DNA of 64,000 nucleotides. It comes from Drosophila miranda. Lineage: Eukaryota; Arthropoda; Insecta; Diptera; Drosophilidae. The notes beneath the pieces were generated by a model. That model saw only the letters and a program-made list of their open reading frames with translations. It had not been told where the DNA came from and ran no database searches. Below, piece after piece: positions 53,985 to 61,800 of the stretch. The position numbers and the translations under genes are program-made. Numbering within the stretch: position 1 is the first letter of the stretch; the number at the start of each line of letters is the position of its first letter. Where the stretch lies: the NCBI RefSeq assembly GCF_003369915.1, contig NC_046677.1:8680001-8744000 (forward strand), read 5' to 3'.

Positions 53985-54044
53985 GGAGTGGATATTAAAA
54001 CTCAAAAAATTTAAATAAATTTTTAAACTATTTTGCTTGCTTTC

Positions 54045-54758
54045 TTATAGTAAGGTACACTCAGAATAGTTGGAATAATGAAACGACAGGGCCAGAACAT
54101 GCTCGTGCAATATCATATAACAGAAAAAGATGATGACACTAAGAAAGAGATACTCGTGCTTCGGGACATTGAACTGGCGATCGTGTACTATGGTGGCCGT
54201 GTATATAATCATTGAAATGGCGAACATGGCAAAGTAATTCCGAACGGCTACCTCAACGCCATCGGCTCCAGTGACATAGGCATTGAAAAAGAATACGATC
54301 AACATTATGTTGGCGCAGGCCACAAAGACGCTGAGCACCAGGTCGCCGGGCACAATATACATGGGAAAGTAGGCTCCCCAAAAGATGGAGCACAGCACAA
54401 CGGCGACAACGATGACTAAAACATAAAAATCGGCCAGATGATTCTGATTGAATGACTGCTCCAAGGCTATGTACCATGTACAGCTCTCCACAATGCCAAA
54501 TATAATGGCAATATTAATGGGAAACTTTCTTCCAAAATCGGTCCATGCCAGAGTGGCTATGGCAAAGAAGGTGCACACCAGCCACCAGCCGTATCGACTT
54601 CTGGATAGCGAATCAACATGATAATCTAACGCTGCAATTATGATCCATTGGGCAAGGCCAATCACAGCGAAAAGAAAGCCCAGTCCATAGATGCGATGGG
54701 TATAGGTGATCATCGGATCGGGTGGCATGCCGTACACCAGCGTATCTCTCTTATCCAT
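54045..54758 (-). CDS. Seven-pass membrane protein, divergent Lifeguard/TMBIM-like (copy 1)
   Basis: Single-exon gene of 237 codons, starting ATG at 54,758 and ending TAA at 54,045. Hydrophobic segments lie near residues 23-44, 56-73, 81-100, 110-130, 138-159, 172-191 and 202-225. The sequence TDFGRKFPIN between segments 2 and 3 resembles the R-R-K-F-P-x-N motif of Lifeguard/TMBIM proteins. The end, TATIVHDRQ followed by KHEYLFLSV, matches their Y-D-T-Q then E-E-Y-I-F-A-A block. TMBIM proteins sit in ER, Golgi or mitochondrial membranes and affect calcium leak and cell death. One of the two conserved aspartates is kept (Asp193) and the other appears replaced by Cys. It shares GAYFPMYIVPGD with its neighbours' GA-x-x-P-x(4)-P signature. 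Family call is by eye; the function of this copy is unknown. Confidence 0.8.
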   Translation of the reverse strand: MDKRDTLVYGMPPDPMITYTHRIYGLGFLFAVIGLAQWIIIAALDYHVDSLSRSRYGWWLVCTFFAIATLAWTDFGRKFPINIAIIFGIVESCTWYIALEQSFNQNHLADFYVLVIVVAVVLCSIFWGAYFPMYIVPGDLVLSVFVACANIMLIVFFFNAYVTGADGVEVAVRNYFAMFAISMIIYTATIVHDRQFNVPKHEYLFLSVIIFFCYMILHEHVLALSFHYSNYSECTLL

Positions 54759-54795
54759 ATTTCTACAGTTATAATATTTTGGAGATGATTTGAAT

Positions 54796-54801
54796 TTTAT
54801 T
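54796..54801 (-). promoter_or_regulatory. Poly(A) signal of the 54,859-55,611 gene
   Basis: AATAAA on the minus strand, 58 bases past the stop codon and upstream of the next start at 54,758. It suggests the three genes are separate transcripts rather than one message. Confidence 0.5.
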
Positions 54802-54858
54802 TCATGACTTTCCTTAATGAAATAAAATACATTTATATATATATATTTGTGATCTCTC

Positions 54859-55611
54859 TTATTTATAGTACAGATAGTAATATCTAAAAGCAGCCAAACA
54901 AAGGACCATTATGATAAAGTATATGAAGATTCCCAAAGAACAACCCAGAGTATCGGGAAGGGGCGAGTATTTCAGACGTCCGTTAATGTACTGCGAAGAA
55001 AAGGGTATCATCAAGACCACTAAAAAGAACAGAACTATGGCAAAGATTAGTCCATAAATTCGATCGTCTAGGACCAACATCAGGATGGCAAGTATAATAA
55101 GTGTGAGGAAGCACAGTAGATATATACAGCCTGTGCACACGGCATTGGGCAATACAGACGAAGGGCAATGTGCCCCGCATAAATGAAGAATCACCAGCAG
55201 TACGGCCGCAATCAAAACAGACAGGAGTAATGCCTCAATGATGACAGAGTAGATAAAGTAGCATCCGAATAGAGTCAGGAATATTACCACGGACAGCACC
55301 AGTATCCAGTTGCATGGGAACGAGTATCGCGTCTGGGGAAAGCAGGACAATATCGTCTGGCACGTAAACGCAATCAATATCCACACAATAGGATGCACTG
55401 GGCACTTTTCGCCCACGTAATATTCCGTGGCCGATACAATGATCCAGGGTATCATCGACAGAACACAGAAGACGGCAGCAAAGAAATATACATGACGCCG
55501 GAATACAGTCATAATTTCTGGATCGATGATAATTACCACATTCTCCTCTTGCGGTCGTTCTGGCCTTCCGATTTGGTAGCGATATTCATTTTGATTATAA
55601 ATATTTGCCAT
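54859..55611 (-). CDS. Seven-pass membrane protein, divergent Lifeguard/TMBIM-like (copy 2)
   Basis: Single-exon gene of 250 codons from the ATG at 55,611 to the TAA at 54,859; an in-frame ATG at 55,674 would add 21 residues (starting MSIPKLLVY). I prefer 55,611 because it gives a hydrophilic N-terminus like copies 1 and 3, but neither ATG has a good context. The frame stays open further up only through a GTG. Hydrophobic segments fall near 41-60, 74-91, 101-121, 125-145, 157-181, 185-204 and 219-244. RRHVYFFAAVFCVL and SCFPQTRYSFPCNWIL fit the TMBIM R-x-V-Y-x-I-L and C-C-P-x-x-R-x-x-F-P-x-N blocks. The Asp of Y-D-T-Q is Ser here (FSSQ). GAHCPSSVLP is the cluster signature. It lies 100 bases upstream of copy 1, same strand. 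Confidence 0.8.
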   Translation of the reverse strand: MANIYNQNEYRYQIGRPERPQEENVVIIIDPEIMTVFRRHVYFFAAVFCVLSMIPWIIVSATEYYVGEKCPVHPIVWILIAFTCQTILSCFPQTRYSFPCNWILVLSVVIFLTLFGCYFIYSVIIEALLLSVLIAAVLLVILHLCGAHCPSSVLPNAVCTGCIYLLCFLTLIILAILMLVLDDRIYGLIFAIVLFFLVVLMIPFSSQYINGRLKYSPLPDTLGCSLGIFIYFIIMVLCLAAFRYYYLYYK

Positions 55612-55743
55612 TGATGTTACTGCTGCTGTTTTATCGACAAACTTTCGATATACTAATAATTTTGGAATTGACATAAAAGCCCTGGATCCATAGAAATACA
55701 GAAGGGAATATAAATCAGAAAGGTTTTGAACCAGATGTTCCGA

Positions 55744-55749
55744 TTTATT
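55744..55749 (-). promoter_or_regulatory. Poly(A) signal of the 55,848-56,648 gene
   Basis: AATAAA on the minus strand, about 99 bases after the stop. It leaves only about 70-130 bases for the promoter and leader of the next gene downstream. Confidence 0.45.
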
Positions 55750-55847
55750 CAGTTCCGGGATCCCTACCACAGGGACTAGACTCCCTTAGAGGTAACTCCA
55801 TTTTCAGTATATTCAGGATATCACCTGTATTTGAGAGCTGCTATGTT

Positions 55848-56648
55848 TCATCTACGACTATCTTCATCTTCAATCGTTGACGTCACTTCAGTTGAAACGG
55901 TTTCATGACGCTCCGTCCGAACAGTAAAATACATGAGGCAACAGAAGAACATGACGGATGTGAGGTAGAGCGTTAGAATGCTGACCATCTGATGAATACG
56001 TGGAACCACTTGAAAGTACTCTATCCGTCCGTGACAGAACTGCGCCTGAATTGGTATTGCCACGATCAGCATGATGAATAGAATGCTAACAAAAGCATCC
56101 AGCACCTCTATGCTGCCAGTGGACAGCTGAACGGTACCCAGGATTATGAGAGCTACGGTCATGGCCATCATGAAGCCACTAGAGACGACTCCACCCGGCA
56201 GGTATTCCACCGGACACATGGCACCCGAAAAGTTAAGCACTAGGACGAGCACAAGAGAGAGAGCGAGTAGAAGCAGCAGGGTCAGGATACTGAAGAAGTG
56301 GAGGACGCAACAGACAGCCACAGTTGTACAGAGCCAAACGAGAAGAGCCCACATCCAGTTGCAGAGCGTTACATGGGCGATCATGGGCACACAATGCAGC
56401 AGCATCATCACAAGAAACACGATTATCACGAGTATGTAGAATGGAAACGGTATATGCAAATAGATATCCTTTCCATCGCAGCTGGCAACCACAATCCAAA
56501 CGAGCACGGACGCGGCTATCAAGGGTATACCGTAGTTGTAGAGATTCGAGATGAACTTGGACAAGGCCTCCTCCTCCTCAGAGCGATAGATCGTGTTCCG
56601 CCTCGTAAGTCGCGTCGAACGTCTATCCTCTTCTATCTCTGCGGCCAT
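55848..56648 (-). CDS. Seven-pass membrane protein, divergent Lifeguard/TMBIM-like (copy 3)
   Basis: Single-exon gene of 266 codons, ATG at 56,648 and TGA at 55,848. An acidic and arginine-rich N-terminus (residues 1-30) precedes hydrophobic segments near 38-56, 65-86, 97-118, 120-141, 154-175, 183-201 and 217-242, and a charged tail (243-266) with several Thr, Ser and Glu. GAMCPVEYLPGG matches the signature of copies 1 and 2 at the same place. HCVPMIAHVTLCNWMW sits where the others carry the F-P-x-N motif, but Phe-Pro itself is lost. The Y-D-T-Q position reads IQAQ, so the Asp is gone. This is the most diverged of the three by eye, and its link to TMBIM depends on similarity to copy 2. It is likely a membrane protein of unknown role. 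Confidence 0.8.
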   Translation of the reverse strand: MAAEIEEDRRSTRLTRRNTIYRSEEEEALSKFISNLYNYGIPLIAASVLVWIVVASCDGKDIYLHIPFPFYILVIIVFLVMMLLHCVPMIAHVTLCNWMWALLVWLCTTVAVCCVLHFFSILTLLLLLALSLVLVLVLNFSGAMCPVEYLPGGVVSSGFMMAMTVALIILGTVQLSTGSIEVLDAFVSILFIMLIVAIPIQAQFCHGRIEYFQVVPRIHQMVSILTLYLTSVMFFCCLMYFTVRTERHETVSTEVTSTIEDEDSRR

Positions 56649-57078
56649 TTTAATGTTTTATCGTACAGGTGGGGGTTTACTATTATATCGATGACAAATA
56701 AAACTTGGATATACTGAAAACGTGCAACTTATAAAATATTTTTCAAAAGTAATTATGCGTAAGCCTTGGTATCGGAACCGATAAATGCGTCTTGCACTGT
56801 CTCTCGGTCTTTTGGTATCGCTGTTTGCAAAAGGGAGGATTTGATTCGTTGGTTAGCACGGGGAAAACGAGGAACCACGAACACTAGTTATGTTTTAATT
56901 ATAATTAAAGCATTTCGGGTATACTCTTTTAATTTAATTTTAATACCTGCCGTCATATCTAGCTCCCCTTCGCCAAAGGGGGCACCAGGCGGAGAATACG
57001 AGTAGGCGCGTGGAAGGAGTAGCGTAGCCACCGAGATTTTGTTTACTTCTTCTGGCTATACCATTGATTATGCGTTTA
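56649..57078. other. 5' flank of the membrane-protein cluster
   Basis: This is the likely promoter region of the 55,848-56,648 gene on the minus strand. A TTTTATAAG stretch near 56,730 could be a TATA element but is only about 19 bases from a TCAGTAT start-like sequence, closer than usual. An ATCGATA block lies between it and the ATG. Beyond about 56,940 the sequence may include a degraded left part of the next DINE copy. Confidence 0.35.
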
Positions 57079-57356
57079 CGGATGTGGATGTAGATGCCAC
57101 AGATTTTCGTTCTTTGTGGGGGCGCTAGTTTGGAAAGAACTTTCATTCAGCGTGATATCACAGGATTCTGCACACAAACTTTGGTTGCTCTAGCTCTTAT
57201 AGTCTTTGAGACAGACAGACGAACGGAAAGACATATAGACTTGGCTACTGCTACAGGTCAGGAATATATATACTTTTTGCGGTCTGGGTATGCACATTCA
57301 CCAACTAATATACATATTCCTAAACTCTTCGAGTACCAGTTATACAAATTAGAATA
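57079..57356 (+). mobile_element. Partial, diverged DINE-1 Helitron
   Basis: It contains the GTGGATG...GATGCCACAGATTTTCG unit (57,079-57,110), a GATATCACAGG block, TTGCTCTAGCTCTTATAG, a short ACAGACAGACG microsatellite (57,211-57,222), the AATATATATACTTTTTG core remnant and the right-end ATATACATATTCC block. Its end abuts the next element, so the two are in tandem with the same orientation. Confidence 0.7.
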
Positions 57357-57360
57357 AAAA

Positions 57361-58478
57361 CGAGGGGGAACGTTGTGAGTTGCTGCGTACACCGCAACTC
57401 TACAGTTATACCCGATACTAAGTCAGTATGGCTCTCCTGCGGCAGACGCCGCTAATATTGAACCACACGACAAAGAGTGCGTGCGAGAGAGACAGAAAAT
57501 CAGTCTGAGCGTGACGTCGGGCGCTGCGTGGCCACTGAAAATTGATTTCTTGCTTTTGGCTACAAAAATGATCCGATCTGATCCAGATTCAGCAATCTGA
57601 TAGATATAGTCATTATCTATGATTCTGCGTTTTTAGTTTTCTCGAATGTGCAATATTGTGGATGCAACAGATTTCCGTTCTTTGTGGGGGTGGAAGGGGG
57701 TGGGGCGAAATTCTGAGATATACGTTTTATAGTGAGATCTAACAGAAGTGCGGATACCAAATTTGGTTACTCTAGCCTTAATAGTCTCTGAGATTTGTGG
57801 ATGCCCCAGATTTTCGTCCTTTGCGGGGGCGGAAGGGGGTGTGGCGAAATTTGGACACGAAACGGTCAAGGTCCGATATCACAGGAGTGTGGATACCAAA
57901 TTTGGTTGCTCTGGCTCTTATAGGTTCTGAGATCCTTGAACTCATATTTTGCAATTGGCAAAGCCGACCATGAAACCTGTGTGTTAGAGAGAGACAGAGC
58001 GAGAAAGAATGAAATTGTTTTCTTGATTCTGGCTATAATAATTATACGATCTGGTTGAGACTTTACACTCTAGAACATATAGTCATCCTCTAAGATTCTG
58101 CGTTTTTGGTTTTATCGTATCTTTAAAAATGTGGATGCCACAGATTTTCGTCCTTTGTGGGGGCGGAAGTGGGCGGGGCAAAGTTTTGAAATATTCTTGT
58201 GGCAGTGACATATCACAGATGTCTGGATCCAAAACATCGTTGCTCTAGCTCTTATAGTCTTTGAGCACTAGGCGCTGAAGGGGACGGACGGACGGACGGA
58301 CGGACGGACGGACGGACAGACGGACAGACAGACAGGGCTCAATCGACTCGGCTATTGATGCTGATCAAGAATATATATACTTTATGGGGTCGGAAACGAT
58401 TCCTTCTGGACGTTACACACATCCACTTTTACCACAAATCTAATATACCCCAATACTCATTTTGAGTATCGGGTATAA
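57361..58478 (+). mobile_element. Long DINE-1/ISY-type non-autonomous Helitron
   Basis: The left end carries ACCGCAACTCTACAGTTATA and CCCGATACTAAGTCAGTATGG. At least three diverged copies of an internal unit with GTGGATGC(C/A)ACAGATTTTCG and TTTGTGGGGGCGGAAG follow (about 57,656; 57,796; 58,132). Then come a GGAC/AGAC microsatellite (58,281-58,336), the core with GATGCTGATCAAGAATATAT and GGGGTCGGAAACGATTCC, and a right end with the hairpin ATACTC-ATTTT-GAGTAT (58,453-58,469) just before CGGGTATAA. A 3' hairpin is a Helitron hallmark. No protein is encoded; mobility would need an autonomous Helitron, and the fossils at 2.9 and 45.4 kb may derive from such a partner. Confidence 0.85.
58281..58336 (+). 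repeat. GGAC/AGAC tetranucleotide microsatellite within DINE
   Basis: Eight or so GGAC units grading into AGAC units. The same internal microsatellite in the 61.1-kb copy is the site of the ABCA duplication breakpoint. Confidence 0.9.
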
Positions 58479-58823
58479 TAACGTCTTTGATAAATCCTTC
58501 ACTCTCTAACATGCCGTCGCTCCGAAAATGAACCCGTCCAATGCAGAGTAGCGCATTGGGTGGCAACAATAGGTCCTGGGCGCTTAGACGCCCTTACACC
58601 CGCCGTCGCCGTACCATTCGCCATAAACGCAATAGTACCCTCTAACATCGTCGATCGATACATTTTTGCAATGTGCACACCTCCAAGGATAACTAAAACC
58701 TGGAGCGCACTTGTTAAATTTTTAGCTCGATAGGAATAACTGTGCACTTGCATAATATTTTAGATGTATTCATATTAGATACAATTATTAATAGACAAGG
58801 CCTCACTTTACATTGTTACAGGC
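58479..58823. other. 3' flank of the ABCA gene
   Basis: Intergenic bases between the DINE element and the ABCA stop codon, including the gene's 3' untranslated region on the minus strand. No canonical AATAAA was found. An 84-codon minus frame (58,499-58,753) has no motif and is not called. Confidence 0.45.
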
Positions 58824-61800
58824 TTATGTATTGGTTCCCCTAGAGGTGCGACCATTATTTTTCACTACAACACTTCCAATATCCTGATCAGAGTTCGAAG
58901 AACCCTTATTGGTAGCAGAGTTCCCCGGTTGCCTGTTTGGATTCTTTTGTTGATTCTTTTCTTCAGTTTTCTTCTTGGCAATGTCCAGAAATACATCTTC
59001 CAGCGACGGCTGCGTCAGAGAGTAGTCTGCCAACTGCCAAGGGCTGTGGTTCCTCTCAACGTATGAGAATACACTCGACCATCTCAGTTTGGCAGTGGGT
59101 ATGTGGTAAGTGAGCCTGCCACCAAACTCTTCCCTGAATAAGCAATTATTAAGAGTGCGTTTGGTTGGTCTGAATGGAACTTACTTTAGCGAAGCCTTGG
59201 GATAGTCTAATTCCATTTGATTCTTTATCTTCTGTATAGTGGACGCCATGCTGTGTGGGTGGGTTTGAGAGTTATCTCTATACGGCATGGAATACACTTG
59301 AAGGGTCACCTTTCCAGACTCGTCTCCACATGTAACTTGAGCACCAGACATTGGGCAAACTTATTCTTGATGCGCTGCTGCGATCCCAGGCAATGAATTT
59401 GCCCATCCACCATAATAGCCAATTCCGTGCACAGGGCCTCCACCTCCTCCATGCTATGAGAGCTAAGTAGCACCGCCTTCCCACTGTCACGCAGTGAGGA
59501 GAGGACATTCCACACATGGCGCCGGGACGCCGGATCGATCCCAGAGCTAGGCTCGTCCAAACAAATGAGCGACGAGCCCTCACCGGCCACTGCTGCGTTT
59601 AACTTTCGCTTAGTGCCGCCACTGTAATCCTTGACCTTGTTGTCCAGGTGCGCAAGAAACCCATAGTCGGAGGCCAACTTTTCGGAAGCTTTTCTGAGGA
59701 GATTCCGGGGTGTGCCGCGCAACAAAAGGAAGATCCTGAGTGTTTGCCGGCCAGTGCAGAAGTCGAAGAGCGTGTCGTGCTGTGGGCAGTAGCCCATCTC
59801 CATTCTCGCTGCCGTGGGACTGGATTTTATGCTGAAGCCTTTGACGTGAATACTCCCCCTCGTCATGGCAATGTCGCCCACAATCATCTTAAAGGTAGTC
59901 GTTTTACCGGCCCCATTGGCGCCCAGAAGACCAAAGCACACGCCCCTGCAGTAAATTAGGAATTTATTTATAGTCATTGCTGCACTTTAATCACTACTCA
60001 CGGTTTGATAGAGAACGATATTCCACGTACGGCTGACGTGCGGAAGAATCTTTTCGAGACCTTGTTCACGACCAAAGCATGCTCCTTGCGATCCTTGATC
60101 GACATTTTACTTATCATTTCGGCTGCAGCAGCCACATCTTCATCGTTGCTTGTTGCATTCTCTTTTCTTCTACAAATAATATACTTTATGCCATACCACA
60201 ACGTGGTACTGCATTCGCCGAAAATCAGCAACAACAAGTAGATAATACCAGTGATAAGCAAATACCACACCTCCACCCAATACCACATGTCTGTAAGAAA
60301 TTTGTTTAGCATATATACGGGTGAGTCGGTAATCCATTGAAAATTTAGACAACTTGTAGTCGTAAATTAATTTAATGTATGGGCATTCCCATGATGTCGA
60401 ACGTCCCGAATGTACTATTCGTACACAATTAATGTGAAAACTACTTTAACATTGGCCTTTACTAATCTTATATCTATCTTGGTGCCAAAAGTTGATTTTG
60501 GGAAAAATTACCGTTTTCCAGATAAAAAGTTAAAAAAAACAAGCCATTCGCACGCGACAAAAATCAAAACGCATTGCTGTCTATTGAAAATTAATTCAAA
60601 ATAGGGGGTATATTAGATGTGTGGGGTAATGGATGTGTGTAATGCCCAAAAGGAAGCTTTTCCGATTACATTAAGAATACATATATACTGTAATATATTC
60701 TTAATGAACATCAATAGTCTAGTCGATAGAGCCATGTCTGTCTGTCCGTATGTTCGCCCATCCGTCCGTCTTGTTTAACGCCTAGTTCTCAGAGACTATA
60801 AGGGCTAGAGCAACGATATTTTGTATCCAGACTGCTGTGATATCACACTGAATCAAGTTTGTTTTAAATTTGTCCGCGCCCCTTTTCGCCCCGACAAAAG
60901 ACGAAAATCTTTGGCATCCACAATTTTTAAGATCCTAGTTTTCTTGGATCTTTGAAAGTGTGGATGCCACAGATTTTCGCCCTTTGTGTGGGCGGAAGTG
61001 GGCGGGGCGAAGTTTTGAAATATTCTTGTAGCAGTGACATATCACAGAAGTCTGGATCCAAAACATCGTTGCTCTAGCTCTTATAGTCTTTGAGCACTGG
61101 GCGCTGAAGGGGACGGACAGAAGGACAGACGGACGGACGGACAGACGGACAGACAGACAGGGCTCAATCGACTTGATTCGATTGATGCTGATCAAGAATA
61201 TATATACTTTATGGGGTCGGAAACGATTCCTTCTGGACGTTACACACATCCATTTTCACCACAAATCTAATATACCCCAATACTCATTTTGAGTATCGGG
61301 TATAAAAATAACTATAAGATATAGAAAATTACTGCACAATAAAAGTTTTTTTCATTTAATTTAATAACAAAGAATCGGTAGAAAATTATATGGAAATGCC
61401 CATTTAGGTATTATGATTCTGATTCCGAATCGGATTTTAATTAACTTACTAAAAACATGCGTGAGTGTGTTTTTAAAGTGTGTATCTAGCAACTTACCAC
61501 GGCAAGCGCAGTAGGTAAACATTGCGGTTTTTACGGGAGTACATTCCGAATAATTATCTATTTCAAACTGAGAATCACTGCAATATGTAAACCTTGTAAT
61601 GCAGTTTGCGACCGCATAAACGGCAGTAAAAACAGGAAACAAGTAAGCAACCCATGCAATCACATTAAAAGTTAGTCTATAAGAAGTTGCCGCAAACAAT
61701 GGCATCATTATCGCAAAACCTATACCTACGGGATCGGGAAGGGGGTTGGGTGTTAGATTAAAATGCTTCTTCGGAGACTGAAGTTACAAAATACTACCGA

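Larger units (their letters stand above)
60291..61497 (-). other. ABCA intron containing two Helitron insertions
   Basis: The donor GTAAGTT follows the exon ending at 61,498; the acceptor TTCTTACAG precedes the exon starting at 60,290. The phase fits: one G is carried over and completes a GAC (Asp) codon with the next exon. The intron is about 1.2 kb, against 51-72 bp for the other introns seen in this gene. Most of the difference is the pair of DINE elements at 60,605-61,306. The remainder (60,350-60,604) is AT-rich with nothing recognised. Confidence 0.8.

Noticed and set aside
55612..55770. 53-codon N-terminal extension of membrane-protein copy 2
   Set aside because: The full extension starts at a GTG, not used as a normal start in flies, and the upstream gene's poly(A) signal at 55,744-55,749 lies inside it. 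A shorter version from ATG 55,674 remains possible.
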